From Selaginella tamariscina (Eukaryota; Streptophyta; Lycopodiopsida; Selaginellales; Selaginellaceae), in assembly GCA_003024785.1 (NCBI GenBank), contig PUQB01000335.1, positions 37,797 through 101,796 of the forward strand: a DNA stretch of 64,000 nucleotides. Direction: 5' to 3'. The notes under the pieces are model-generated. The model was given only the letters and a program-made list of their open reading frames with translations. It had not been told where the DNA came from and searched no databases. This document shows, one piece after another, positions 10,551 to 21,549 of this stretch. Position numbers and translations under genes: made by a program. The stretch's first letter is position 1; each line of letters starts with the position of its first letter.

Positions 10551-12090
10551 ATCAGAGAGGCTAGTTTGCAGAATACGGCCCCCTTTATTCCCAGTATTAT
10601 TTAAGAGGATTTAGGACATTGTGGTATGACATGAGAAAAATTTAATAAGATAAATTGAAAAAAAATTAAATCTTTATTGAAAATTAGAAAATTAAAATGT
10701 AATGTCCTTTAGGGTTAATGCATTTCTGAATTAATATATTTTTTATTTAAATGCATTTATGAATGGGTTTTTAGTGTATGTTATAGGCAAGAAACCACTA
10801 GGAATTAAGTAATAAAGTAAATGTGAATTTTCTTTTTATTTTTTATACACGTCCTCCTAAAGGGGGACGTGTTCTACAAGTGTCCCAAGAATAATATACG
10901 ACGGGGATGTCTCGGCGGGGGTTTGCAGGGATGTAAGATCAATAATCATCAGAAGAGAGCAGCTATCCCGTGCTTACTACGCGATTCCTTATCAGCAGTG
11001 TATGCAGCCATGGGCGTTGAAGGGAATTCAACACGGAAGGCGGCTTTTCCTCCATCATAAGCATGTCTACACACCACAGATACTAATATTTCTACGTTAC
11101 AGGTTCGTTAATGTCTCCGGTCTAAGAAGCGTTGAAGATGTGGCCTTGGTCATGAACTACATTGACGGAGTTGCTACTGAAGAGGAGAAAATCAAGTGTG
11201 AGAGAATGGACGAAAGAAACGTGAGCTTATATGGAGATGAACACATGAGCCGCAAATCCACCTCAGGTGTGTGTGCGTGTGTGTGTGACTTAAACAATGT
11301 GTTTTCACTCGAAGCTGAGAGGATAACGGAGTTACATGGTATCGTGATGGGCAGACAAGAGATACCTGAAGCTGGCCAGTTTCGAACCGGTTACGTTTCC
11401 GTTGGTGGAGAGGATAGAGCCGAGCCCGAGCTTGCAGAAGCACTCATGAGGCACCTGATATGGAATAGGAATGGATCACTAGCTCAAGTGAGAATCATAT
11501 ACAGGCTGCATCGGATTTCTTTTTCAGGTAGAGATCAACGTATATATGCTTCATACATATCTTCTCTACATCTATCTATCTATAAGATATTATATATAAC
11601 GTGTTCTATCTCACATTAATAACGAGTGTTTCAAACTGGTGTATGGTTTCAGTGTTAGTGTTGCTCTTTCTATCAAGTTTTTATTTGTTTCAATGTTCAT
11701 TAGATAACTGTGCGGTAATGTGTTTAATCTAATTAAATATTGTTCTGAAATAATCTAAAGAAGCTATTAAGAATTTAATTCTTTCGGGTTTTATTTTTTT
11801 CAGGTTTGAACACATACATCCTTTCTGCGATGGCAACGGCCGCGTTGGACGTTTGCTCCTCGCTTACTTGTTGTCTCCACTTTGTGGATGAGTCTTTTTA
11901 AGTTATTAATTTTGTTTAAGTTGCATATAACAATCGGTGTTTTCCGTTTAATGTGGAGGCTAAGGAAGTCGGTGTTAATAACATCATGAGCACCAGGTTA
12001 TACAACAGTTTCTTGGGGCCTTCGCTTTCAGATATGCCAGCAGCTATTGCCGAGGGTATTTTGGTAGGCGTAGAGGCTTTACAGCAGTAG
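10177..12090 (+). pseudogene. Fic1-A: Fic-domain gene with intact HPFxDGNGRxGR motif, damaged splicing and frame
   Basis: Fic proteins transfer AMP, or other phosphate-containing groups, from nucleotides to target hydroxyl groups. Exon 1 (10177-10270) encodes a basic then Cys-rich start, RRFLARRRSLECYFVYCCC. A later exon contains EDVALVMNYIDG. After a TG-rich intron (donor 11267) follows the N-terminal Fic core: LHGIVMGRQEI and GQFRTGYVSVGG. The catalytic exon begins at 11804 and holds HPFCDGNGRVGR at 11817-11852, with His as the expected catalytic base. The last exon (about 11952-12090) ends in VGVEALQQ. Damage: the acceptor AG of the TG-rich intron is lost (TTTTCACTCG against TTTTCAGCTCG at 28.4 kb), bases are missing in the exon before it, and exon 2 is disrupted near 10.6-11.0 kb. 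It faces Fic2-A convergently. Confidence 0.65.
11528..11803 (+). other. Fic1-A intron before the catalytic exon
   Basis: The donor CAG|GTAGAG at 11528 and acceptor TTTTTTTCAG ending at 11803 join GATTTCTTTTTCAG to GTTTGAACACATACATCC in frame, giving ...FFFRFEHIHPF. This supports the gene model and a eukaryotic, intron-containing history for Fic1. In the second cassette the donor GT is gone (CAGAGATC). Confidence 0.6.
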
Positions 12091-12329
12091 ACTTTTTTGT
12101 TGTGGTGAACTCACCACTGGATTCTTTTCGGACTAAACATGGTCATACTCGAGAGTTTAACACTTTTGTCATAGAATTAACATCAGGTTTACTTATAGTT
12201 AAAATAAACTTGAATATGGATATTAGAATATTTCAAGCTTATTAAATAGATAGGGTTTTGTTTACCATTATATGACATTTCGTTAATATTTCAGAAACAT
12301 TTAAAGCCCATTTTCTGTAGAAACTTGTT
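12091..12329. other. short intergenic gap between convergent Fic genes
   Basis: About 240 bp of AT-rich DNA separate the 3' ends of Fic1-A and Fic2-A. It probably carries both polyadenylation regions, but no clear terminator-type element can be named. Confidence 0.5.
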
Positions 12330-13316
12330 CATGAAAGTCTTCTGAGCTTGCAAGGGGCTCAGTAGAAACTTGTTTAGATTCTAGCTGCTGAAAGAATCTC
12401 TTCCACCCAACATAAACCCCCTCTATCACAAGTGCAGTAAGATCTGTGGGTGCACCCAATTCACACGTGCTGGATTCTTCTGTAAATACAAACCTCCCGT
12501 CCTCAACGCCACATCTTTCTTCGACTGCACCGACTGAAAGCAGTCGTAGTAGTAGTAGACCGGAGCCACAAACGGAGGAAGCCCATAGTCAGCATCTCGA
12601 TCGACTAGAAAAACATTAGGAAATGGCATAACACTCCGGAGTAGATAAGCCAGCAAGATCCGACCGCTGCGGCCGTTCCCGTCCAAAAAGGATGTATGTT
12701 TTCAAACTCAAACATCCTCCCAGCTTTAAGAGCGCTTCAGTTCTAGACTTGAGATCCTTGTAAGATTGAACGTCAGAAACAAGTGAGGTGATCTTCTTAA
12801 GAAGCTTTTCAAGAGCACTCCGGACCTTAGTCGGCCACATGAAGACATGAACGCCGTCTTCGGTGTTCACATAACAACCTCGTCTTCTTTGCTTCGGATC
12901 TGCCTGCAATCTCTTTCTGCGTGGAGCCGAGTAGAAGCTCATGTGATTTCTCAAGCTCTTCTATGCATAGCTTGGGTTTTGAGGTCCACCAGTGCCTAAG
13001 TGCCCTGTACAGGCAGCATAAACTCTCCAGCCTGTGGTCTTCCTGCGGAGTGTATTCCTCCGACTCTGCAAGCTTTAGGGCCCCTTGAGATTGCTTCCTG
13101 TGTTTCTGGATATGTGTCGAACCCTCTTTCTCGATCTTGTTTACCTGGAACAGAAACTCTGCAAGTGCTTGCTCTGTATACCCATGATTTGCTCTCCTCG
13201 GGCAAATTCTCGAACCTTTTGTAATATTCAACAATCTGTTCTATCATTGTGCTTGTTTCGAGAGACGTTCTTCTCCAATCCGGCTTCTCATTGGGAACGA
13301 AATCTAAGCACTCCAT
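12330..13316 (-). pseudogene. Fic2-A: Fic-domain pseudogene with several frameshifts
   Basis: This is the paralogue of Fic2-B at 28.94-29.97 kb and is colinear with it from MECLDFVPNEKPDWRR to the C-terminal KLRRLS. Compared with Fic2-B it has several small indels: two bases lost near 13,168 (CTCTGTATACCC against CTCTGAGTATACCC), changes near 12,895, four bases lost near 12,707, and one base lost near 12,690 inside the catalytic motif, so HPF runs out of frame before DGNGRSGR. The remainder, LLAYLLRSVMPFPNVFLVDR, is recognisable. One base near 12,570 is in the better frame here than in Fic2-B. No introns are seen in the coding part. It should not make an active enzyme. Confidence 0.75.
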
Positions 13317-13869
13317 ACTTACTACTGTAAAGCTCCTTCAATCACGCCCTAATTTGTACCCTGTAAATCTGCCCTAATCACCCTAATTTCTACCCTGTAA
13401 ATCTGCCCTAATCTAGGGCTCTTGTATATGTTGTGCAGAAATTTAAAGGCATTAAAAAGGTAAATAAGGTGACTATGAAAGTTACTAGAGTGTGGTAAAT
13501 CTGGTTTATAAGGTAATCTAAATACTAACTTTATATATAAACACCATGTGGAGTTTCTCCTTTCGTAGGTAGTTTCTTCTTATTAATTATTTTTCTTTTG
13601 GCTTTCTATTCATTTCATTTTCTTTCACAAGAGATGCTTATGCGTGAGGTTGTTACTAAAGAGCCTAGGTTATTCAGCCTTGAACATACTCACGTACCTC
13701 ATTCCTAGCCATACATGCTAGTAGGCACACTTAAATGTTATGCAGAATATTAATATTTGTGAAATCCTTACAATGCTTTTCTTTGATATAGAAACAAGTT
13801 AAAGAATGTCAAGCAAAGCAAAGAAAAAACAAATATAAGATCAGACGTTAAGTTTCCAGCAACCCTTGT
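13317..13869 (-). other. Fic2-A leader region with CCCTAA-rich tandem repeats
   Basis: Between promoter module P3 and the Fic2-A start. At about 13,343-13,430 a roughly 36-bp unit built around GCCCTAATTTCTACCCTGTA is duplicated; the same unit is present before Fic2-B. At 13,483-13,487 the sequence TACTA followed by GAGTGTGGTAAATCTGG is the counterpart of the Harbinger insertion site at 30.05 kb, here without the element. Confidence 0.6.
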
Positions 13870-14175
13870 CTAGCTAACCATCATTTCATCTGTAGACATC
13901 GAACGGCGTCCACATATCCGTATAACCGTGCTGCACAAATGAAAATGTTGCCCTAAAGTTCTTTCTATAGACACTTGTCCACGGGTGAATGTGCTTATAG
14001 ACTTCACCGTTCGATTTCCCACGTAAGATAAACCTGGTCGTTTGATATACCACGTACAGGCAAAACATTTTCCCCATGGCCTGAAACATATTGTAAAGTA
14101 GCATATAGTACGTGTATATATTACATATAATATATTGCATGGTGACGTCGCCATGCCATATATGCCACGTGCCAA
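13870..14175 (-). promoter_or_regulatory. promoter-like module P3 upstream of Fic2-A
   Basis: In reverse complement it contains GGCACGTGGC (G-box), then GACGTCAC (ACGT C-box type), the block CGTGGTATATCAAACGACC, a degenerate TATA (TCTATAGAAAG) and the shared leader motif AACATTTTCATTTGTGCAGC. A leader ATG gives an open frame of about 10 codons. The module is nearly identical to P5 at 34.2-34.5 kb and lies about 0.55 kb upstream of the Fic2-A start. Confidence 0.55.
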
Positions 14176-14960
14176 CTATATATTAGGTTTTTCTTTTTAA
14201 TACATAGATATCCTCTTGCATTTTATTTCAATTATTTCCATTTTGATTTTCATCTGCTTGCACACACAGTCAGGCACATGCGCGCGCACACACACACACA
14301 CTTACATAGTCTGCATTTTCTTTCAATTATTTCCATCTTTTATTTTCATTCGTTCCTTTTTCATGACATTGAATATGGAGGAATTTTATATCCTTGCATT
14401 TATTGTTAATACATAAATCAAACTATTAAAACGATATATATATATATATATATTTTTATTCGCCTGTTGTTGACTCCACAAATCCAAAAGTTTATGTAAA
14501 ATTTTAAAAATAATTCAATGTAAAATATTTATCAATGATTATATTATCATAATGTGATTCTTCATTATCACGCTTGGTATAAAAAATGTGCACTTTGAAA
14601 GTGTCCGTATGATTATAAATTAAGGTTAAATTATTAAATAATGTTTTTTAATCATTATATGTAATTCAATAATAATTTAATGAATCTATAGTGCTCAAAT
14701 TTGACAATCCGGCTACATGGATATATCTTAATATATTAGAATTATTAATCAAATTTGATATCATATGATCAATTGTATAACCTAAATGATTTAAATTTAT
14801 TTGTGTTCTTCGTCTCACACTTTGGATGATGCCTTAATTAATTTATAAATAATTTATAGTCATATATGGTCATCCAACCTTTTTAATTTAAGGTAAAAAT
14901 AAGTATACATTTTTTAAACCTTTTGCCCTTTGTATAACTATTGAAAGTACACATACACAT
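14176..14960. other. non-coding spacer shared by both cassettes
   Basis: AT-rich DNA with a CA/CG microsatellite (about 14,260-14,300) and (TA)n near 14,434-14,452. It is colinear with about 34,510-35,260, including the CACTTTGGATGATGCCTTAA-like block. No gene was seen. Confidence 0.65.
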
Positions 14961-15028
14961 ATATGGGAACATTCCTCGTATAAATAAATATCACACAGGA
15001 ATTATTTACATATCGCAAGGAATTAAGG

Positions 15029-15790
15029 ATGGACAAGAAAGTGACACCAGATTCAATCTGTGCAAACATTAACAAAATACCGGAGTCTACATGGAATAGC
15101 ATATGTGATCAAATATTATTTCTAAACTTGCGAATCCGCCTCCGTGGTGTGCTCCTGGCTTAAGAGAAAATTGTCCAAACTATCTAAAATATGGCACTAA
15201 CATGGTTGGTCTCAAAGAACTGTGTGATAATCAATTCCCTCCATTTCTTGCTATTCCAGCCAAGTTACTGCATGGTTGTGTGGGATTCCAGAAATCCTTG
15301 ATCGTAAGTTATCCTTTTGTGCATGCGTGTGTCAACAGTGTGTGTCTGAGTGAGTGAGTGTATGTATGAAGAAGTAATACTAACGTATGATGTATATAGA
15401 TTTTGGACTCCTTCCACACCCACCGGATTCAGACAATGACTCCCCATGTTCCACCAAAACAAGGTATTGAATTTGTTGTTATAAGTGAGATCAAATTCTG
15501 ACATATATTTAACTTAGGTGTACCACATCCACGTCCATTTGGTCCACCACGCCAGCCGGAGGGTGCCCCTGCTCTTGCTCCTGCTCCTGCTCCTGCTCCT
15601 GCCCTGCTCCTGCCCTGCTCCTGCTCCTGCTCCTGCTCCCACTCCCGTTCCCGTTCCCGACACTGTTGTACCATCTTCGTCTCTGTTGCCAAGTCCATCT
15701 CAGTCATCAGCTGGTTATATAGTGTCGGTTAAGGGCATTATGTTTTATGTGCTCTTTGCTCTTTTCTACTTCATGTTTGAGTTGCAGTGA
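15029..15790 (+). pseudogene. PRTA copy 2 (frameshifted)
   Basis: TATAAATA at 14979-14986 precedes the ATG at 15029. Exon 1 starts MDKKVTPDSICANINKIP but loses one base near 15,110 (GATCAAATATT against GATTCAAATATT at 35.4 kb). The block ATTCCAGCCAAGTTACTG also differs from ATTCCAGGCCAAATTACTG. Intron 1 has the usual GTAAGT donor and a TG-rich tract. Exon 2 is 64 nt against 66 nt in the open copy. Exon 3 has the longest Ala/Pro (GCTCCT) repeat, then the hydrophobic tail FYVLFALFYFMFELQ. It shares a TATA box and leader with the open copy, so it may be transcribed but cannot encode the full protein. Confidence 0.7.
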
Positions 15791-16240
15791 AATTAATACA
15801 ACCGGAATTTTGAGTTTTCATCTGTATAAATAATTCAGTAATTTAATTAGAAAGTAGTAAAGAACAAAAGATTTTAGATTTAAAAGAATTATGGATATAA
15901 GAACTAATAGGTTTGATGGGATATCAGTTACTAACTAGTTTCAATGCTAATAGCGTAAAAGAACATATGTTTGAACAAAAGATTAATTGTGTTCGTTTAA
16001 AATAAACTATTCAAATCACGTCTCATTATCAAATCACTAAGCTGCTAATATTATGCTATGGCTCTCCAATTCTTTTCTATTCCATCATACTATCAATCCA
16101 TGAAATAGGTAATTTCAACACCTGTTTGTATTTCTATATATATCCACTTGGGCTCTAGAACACCATGAACTGCCTCCTTTTGGTCCTCATATAATTTTGG
16201 TTTTTCGACCCCCGGCCATCTAATTAAGAATTACTATGAC
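15791..16240. other. spacer, nothing recognised
   Basis: AT-rich DNA. The homology with the region after the 35.3-kb PRTA fades near 15,860. No gene, repeat or regulatory structure stands out. Confidence 0.6.
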
Positions 16241-16242
16241 TA

Positions 16243-17970
16243 CTAGATTGGTGATTTGATCCTTGAGTTGTTAATTAACGGTTGTAGGCTTTGCTCAATG
16301 ATATCCCTGAGTCTTTCGTATCTCCACATGAGCACTCTGAATAGGATTCTGATTTCTTCAGCTGGAATGCGCAAATATGGATATCCAAGAATATTCAGAA
16401 CGTGGCTTAAGCTGCTTATAGACTCCCTCAACCAGTCTAGACGATGAGATGAAAAAATTTCTGTCAGATTTTCACTGTTCATTATTTTGCCCTACTTTGT
16501 AATTGTTTACAACTAGACTTGCGGAGGGACTACATAGGGTGCAACCTCATGTCCCCAGTTCCTTGGAAGAGCCTATATACATGGGCCTCATGACACTCTT
16601 CTCTAGCATGCTCATCTATCTTTGTGTGTATCCTTTCTACTATTGTCCATCCTTTTGTATCTTGGCATGAGAATATGAAATGCAGACAATCACCAGTAGG
16701 AGAAGAATACATGAGAAGAGTTGGAACTCTGATTAGAGCCCAGTTCCACTATAGTTATAGTTAGTTCTCTAGAAACTAGTTAGTAACTTATATTCCATCA
16801 AAACATAATTAATAACACTTAAAATAATAACTTACACAACATTTTACCTATTCATTTTCTGATCATTCATCTGTAAAATATTTTGAACAAAAACATACAT
16901 ACACTTGTATCTTGTATTATCTAACATTTTTAAATGTCTTAATTCTCAATAAGGCATTGGATTTTCCAATAGAGGCTTGGGCAGTTGTTATTCCAACATC
17001 TTCTTCTTGCAGTCCAACATTAAAGTGTATACCACTCATTATTGCAAGTAGTAAAATTGTAAATTATATTTTAAATATTTTTAATATATTAATGTTCTTT
17101 AGTTATGATTTTTAATTAAAAAATATCTTTAGAATATATATGTCATTATTTTAAACACTTAGAAACTAAGTTTTTCAGTGTTGAAACAGTTTATGTAATA
17201 TATCGGAGTCAAATATTTTTTAGTTAGTTATTTTTGGAATTTCAAAGATGTTATTTAACTGAAATATAAATATTACAAGAAAACCATTGAGGTTCATTAA
17301 CATCACAGAGTAAGAATTACAGACAGTTAAACCACCAACTGTAGATAAAATAAAGAAGAAAATGCTAAAATGCTGAGAGAGTTTGGTATGTGAGAAAAGC
17401 ATGCGGTCGTGAGTCATATGCATGGTCGCATCAGTCCAACCGTAGTACGTTCTTGTCACTTTTGAAATTGAAGCATCTCTAACATTAGAGCTTTGGTTGA
17501 CTCAACAGCTTCTTCCTCTTTCCCAATCCTCGTGGAAGTCCAGCTATTCTATCTCTTCTATCTCTGCACTCTCTTGAGTAGTGTCTCAGACACTTGCAAT
17601 AGTTGTACTCCCCTTTTCTCTCGCAAGTTGGTGTTGCTGACTTGTAGCTGGCAGCAACTATTACTACCGTTAGCTTGAAAACTGCTGCCGGCCTGACTTC
17701 TCTCTCCTCTCGCACATAGAGGACTCTTGTTGGCTTTGTAGAGGAGCCTCCAAAGAGAGCACTTGATGTCACTACTTGCTCACGAATTCTCTTGATCTTC
17801 CTCGTCGATTAGTGCAGCTTGCATCTCTGGAAACATCTTGAATGAATTCTTCAATCGTCTTCTGCATCTTGTACTCTGGCGTATAACATGTTTGAGAAGT
17901 ACTACTCCTTTATCATCCTCATTCATAACTTCCTTCGTACTTTCTAGTTGAGACAATACTGACTTCATGT
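16243..17970 (-). pseudogene. decayed minus-strand coding fragments, family not recognised
   Basis: Four open stretches with protein-like composition lie on the minus strand: 17968-17780 (MKSVLSQLESTKEVMNEDD...), 17772-17485 (with CERKGEYNYCKCLRHYSREC), 16712-16530 (SSPTGDCLHFIFSCQDTKGW) and 16482-16243 (YPYLRIPAEEIRILFRVLMW). They are separated by AT-rich gaps that could be introns or decay. The first two are separated only by a stop codon and a few bases in a changed frame. They may be exons of the locus that begins near 18.34 kb. I cannot assign a family or decide whether it is one gene. Confidence 0.35.
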
Positions 17971-18207
17971 GTTCGAGAAAGGCTGATGTGGTCCCATCTT
18001 CAGTTCGAATAGCTTTGACTTCAGTTCTTTATAATTCATGCATGTGAGTGTGTATTACATGTATAACGTGAGAGCAGCACATAGTTATAATGTGCTTATA
18101 ATGTTATAAACATTAAACATACACCTAGCTTTCATTCGATTTGAATGCTTATCGTGTATCTTCTAACACACACGTACACATGCACACACGCACACGCACA
18201 CACGAAC

Positions 18208-18340
18208 CTTCTTTGAGAGCCAAATGTTCATCCAAGCCAGGACGGTTTTCGTGTGAATATGCAAGGAAGTACAGCTCATATACGGCCTCCAATACCATAC
18301 GTAGTGCTTCCTTCACAATTTTACCACTGACTTTATTGTT
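18208..18340 (-). pseudogene. exon resembling the reverse-transcriptase domain of group II intron maturases
   Basis: Reading the minus strand from about 18,340, one frame gives GKIVKEALRMVLEAVYE followed by YSHENRPGLDEHLALKE. Group II intron-encoded reverse transcriptases have a conserved stretch of the form RI-VQEALRxxLExIYE...SHGFRPxRSCHxALKxI, and the spacing here fits without gaps. The exon ends at GAAG|GTTCGTGTGTGCG, a donor followed by a TG-rich tract. The YADD catalytic domain is not visible nearby. It could be a nuclear maturase remnant or organelle-derived DNA. The assignment is from remembered family motifs only. Confidence 0.45.
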
Positions 18341-18344
18341 TATA

Positions 18345-18825
18345 AAATTTATATTCAGTTAGTTTTTATAATTCATTAGTTAATAAGTTAGTAGAGGTGA
18401 TTGAGAAGCCAAATCATTGTATCATTAAAGTGTCTGTCATAGTTGTAACTTGGTGAGTTGACTACCTAAGTAAAGATGTGGGATATGTGGAATATGTGGA
18501 ATATGTGAGTAAAAGACCTAAGTAGACTTGAGTCGTCACGATCAGGAGCCCTCTCGTAAACATCAATTGGCCCTTTGCCTAATTGGTATAAAGGGAGAAG
18601 GAAAAGTTGTGACAGTGCCACACCTTGAAGCAAGTGGTCAGCTTAATTAGCTTTTGGGCCTCCAACCATTGATGATGTTGAACGATAGCTTGAAAGTGTT
18701 CACACAAATGATACACATCTTCAGAGATCTCCAGGATGCACTTGAGAATTTGCCGAAGAACTAAAAGAAGAGCTTAGAGCAGCAACAATGTTGAGTTGTA
18801 GGTTGAGGACTATGAACCAGCTCTT
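18345..18825. other. spacer, no gene recognised
   Basis: Moderately AT-rich. A short tandem GGAATATGT repeat lies near 18,480-18,505. No supported gene. Confidence 0.5.
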
Positions 18826-18900
18826 AAAAAGACGGGTTTGTGTCGTTATTGCCATTTGCAAGGCATCATACATCGCATGCCACTTTGCTATGAGAAAGGG
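18826..18900 (+). pseudogene. CCHC-knuckle-like retroelement fragment
   Basis: One frame reads GLCRYCHLQGIIHRMPLCYEKG, a C-x2-C-x-H-C arrangement resembling retroelement gag knuckles, with no open frame on either side. Probably gag debris. Confidence 0.3.
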
Positions 18901-20150
18901 AAAAAAAAAGAATTAAAGACTAAGAAAAACAACAAGGGTAAAGTTGTTGGGCACAAAAAAATACCCAACTTCTCCACCAAATAAAAAGCTTTGTAATTCA
19001 AGCGATGCCTAGGCCACTGGAAGCCCCATATTTATACTAGGTCACGATGCTAACCCCACTGCCACAAATGCATGCATCATATCCACCGTAGGATATTACA
19101 TATTATAAATAACTTAAGTTTATAGATTTCTTTATTGTAAACTAAGTTTAAACATAAAATGTGATGAAAAGTTGATCTTTTAATTATGTTATTATTTCAG
19201 CAACAATAGATTCAAGAAAGCTCTCAATTAAGTTTTGAACTGTTTCCTATAACTTTCAGATACTCTTTTTATAAAGTTTTATAATTATTATTTACATATT
19301 CTTAAAGAATTTGTATATTCCAGAGTTTATGTTAATTATGATTTTCTTAAAATATTATTAATATAAAATCTTAACCTACTATATATGTATACTTTAAAAT
19401 GGACTGTGACATGTGTAATTTGATATAACCTTTTTAAGTGCATAATCATTTGACATGCATTATTAATATTGAAGATGACTGCACAAGGACCTAAACATCT
19501 AATCTGATATTGGAGTTACAAGAGGTTCATTCCAAGCATGTTTATGTTGAGCAAATTGATATAGCAGGTTACATGTAACTCCCTTCAGTATAGACTATTA
19601 TGGTTATATTAAAGTTACTATTAAAGGTTGTGCATTTTTGAATTCTTGTTCTCTATTTTTTATTTCATGAACTATATTTTTAACTTATAGTTTACATATC
19701 TATGTTATATAGGTCTCATGTACGCTATGTATGCAGGCACATTGAAACCAAGAGTGCGCTAGATCATGACTCAAAAGGTTCTCCTTCAAGATAATCAACA
19801 TTAACTAATTGAGTAGTAGGATGTTATTACGGTAGTTGTTACCTTGGAATGATTCAAATGTGTCACAGCAAAACTAAATATTAATATACAAACCTAAGGT
19901 TATTTTAGAAAGAGAGTGTATTTTTTATTTTAAAATTATTTATCATATAATATAATTTAAATATTATAGTATATCTATGTGTGTGTATGTATGTATGTAT
20001 TATTGAATCTGATATATGTTTGCATGTAAAATATATATACTGGATTTAGAAGAGTAAATTTGAATTTATTTAGTTTAGATAATAACCAATCAAAACAATA
20101 AACATGTTTTTACCTAATCTTTACTCTTTACTTTGTAATTAAATTAATGT
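18901..20150. other. AT-rich spacer, nothing recognised
   Basis: Runs of A and T dominate. A TATG microsatellite lies near 19,975-20,005 (GTGTGTATGTATGTATG). No coding potential, RNA gene or repeat shared with the rest of the window was identified. Confidence 0.6.
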
Positions 20151-20159
20151 TTATACAGA

Positions 20160-20615
20160 TGAAAACTCAAAAATTCAGTTATATTAATCTCACAACTCAG
20201 ATAAAGCATAATCCCCTTAACCGACACTGTATAACCACCCTTCAGGTGACGTGGTGGACCAAATGGATGTGGATGTGGTACACCTGAGTTAAATATATAT
20301 CAGAATTTTATCTCTCTTATAACATGTCATCGTCTAGATCCGGTGGATGTGGAAGGAGTCCAAAATCTGCATCATAAGTTAGTATTACGCACACCCACAC
20401 ACACAGTGGAATCTCCTAAATAACTACACTTGCATAATATGTACTCACTCACTCACACATACACATAAGTGTATGCACACACATGCTGACACACACACGC
20501 ATGTACAAAGACATAACTTATCATCGAGGATTTCTGGAATCCCGCACACGCATGCAGTAATTTCGCCAGCAACGGAGGGAACTGATTATCACACATTTCT
20601 TTGAGACCAATATAT
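20160..20615 (-). pseudogene. PRTA remnant at the left end of cassette 2
   Basis: In reverse complement it shows the end of exon 1 (TTTCTGGAATCCCGCAC region), the TG/CA-rich intron 1, a shortened exon 2 (TGGACTCCTTCCACATCCACC), intron 2, and a stub of exon 3 (GGTGTACCACATCCACATCC). It then jumps over the Pro/Ala repeat to GGTTATACAGTGTCGGTTAA. The start codon region and hydrophobic tail are lost. Its place and strand match PRTA copy 1 relative to cassette 1. Confidence 0.65.
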
Positions 20616-21180
20616 AATATAAACTTATATTATATTCAAATATAATTTAATATAGTTTGATATATTTTATACATAGGCTATACATAGTTTAAATTTATAT
20701 TTTTTAAACTTAAACAGTTAAAATAATAAATAAACTTAAGCAATACATAGTTAGTGATCAAATTAAGACTCGTAGCTAGGCTATGGTATCAGAGCAACGA
20801 GTGTTTTGTGTGTGGGGCTATAGAACCCACGGGCGGTTGGTACCAGAACTATAGTTACATATCACACATAATGTGGTTAGAACATTATGTATTATTGAAA
20901 AGTAAAACACTAATTGATAGGTTATTGATAGTAAGAAGGATTGGTTTACCTCCTGTTTGGCCCTTTGGTTAATCACATGATTAAGGTACATGCCACTAAA
21001 GGTTCATGTGATGGAGTTCCTTATGCTAAAGTGTTAAAAGCTTGAGTAGAGGCAAGTGCAACTTATGTGGATGATAAAGACAACAAGATTTACGACCACT
21101 ACAATGAAAACAAGAGTCAGCCAAGGAATTGTGCGGTTTGCAAACTGAGATGCAATGCAGGAGAGAACGCAAAGGAAATG
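20616..21180 (+). mobile_element. LTR-retroelement junction with primer binding site
   Basis: TGGTATCAGAGC at 20784-20795 is the classical initiator-Met-tRNA primer binding site of plant LTR retrotransposons. AT-rich DNA upstream would be the 3' part of a left LTR. The internal region downstream has no long frame. Only a short remnant can be supported. Confidence 0.5.
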
Positions 21181-21436
21181 TTTATCTGTTACCTTGAAAT
21201 GCATTTGAGAGGAGAGCTACGACTGGACTAGGCAACTCTAGTAGCAACCACCTTGATCTAGGGACAACTTCCACCAACTCAGTCCAACCCCCATTGAAAA
21301 CCAAGGTAGGATCCAGCTCGGTCATTGGCAACCCAAAGAGTATCACAAATTTAAATCTTGGAGCAACATTGTCACACTCCAAAAGCCCAAATGTGCTAGA
21401 GTTCCAACTAAGGGGTGGTACACACACTTCTTCAAG

Positions 21437-21545
21437 CATGACTGTTGGGCGAATAACTTAGGGAGATGTTGTTCAAGCATGAATAACTTAGGGAGATGTT
21501 GTTCAAGCATGATTGTTGGGCGAATAACTTAGGGAGATGTTGGAT
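21437..21545. repeat. tandem repeat containing GGGCGAATAACTTAGGGAG
   Basis: Three imperfect tandem copies of a unit with AATAACTTAGGGAGATGTTG and TTCAAGCATGA. It sits at the edge of the LTR-like segment in the minus orientation. Confidence 0.7.
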
Positions 21546-21549
21546 GATG

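Larger units (their letters stand above)
11100..15860 (+). repeat. Fic-Fic-PRTA cassette, copy A (direct duplicate of 28.24-36.13 kb)
   Basis: From the Fic1 exon at GTCTAAGAAGCGTTGAAGATG to the PRTA 3' end, order and orientation match 28,250-36,130. Two differences dominate: copy B carries a 3.73-kb Harbinger insertion, and copy B has lost about 0.7 kb holding the Fic1 catalytic exon. Both copies carry independent small indels. Confidence 0.8.

Noticed and set aside
13343..13430. Interstitial telomere repeat
   Set aside because: CCCTAA words occur, but inside a roughly 36-bp unit with other sequence, not as consecutive CCCTAAA repeats.
15429..15707. Minus-strand frame with Glu-Gln / Gly-Ala repeats over the PRTA linker (also 35,696-35,991)
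   Set aside because: It is the antisense reading of the GCTCCT repeat of PRTA exon 3, which has splice sites and a frame-consistent tail on the plus strand.
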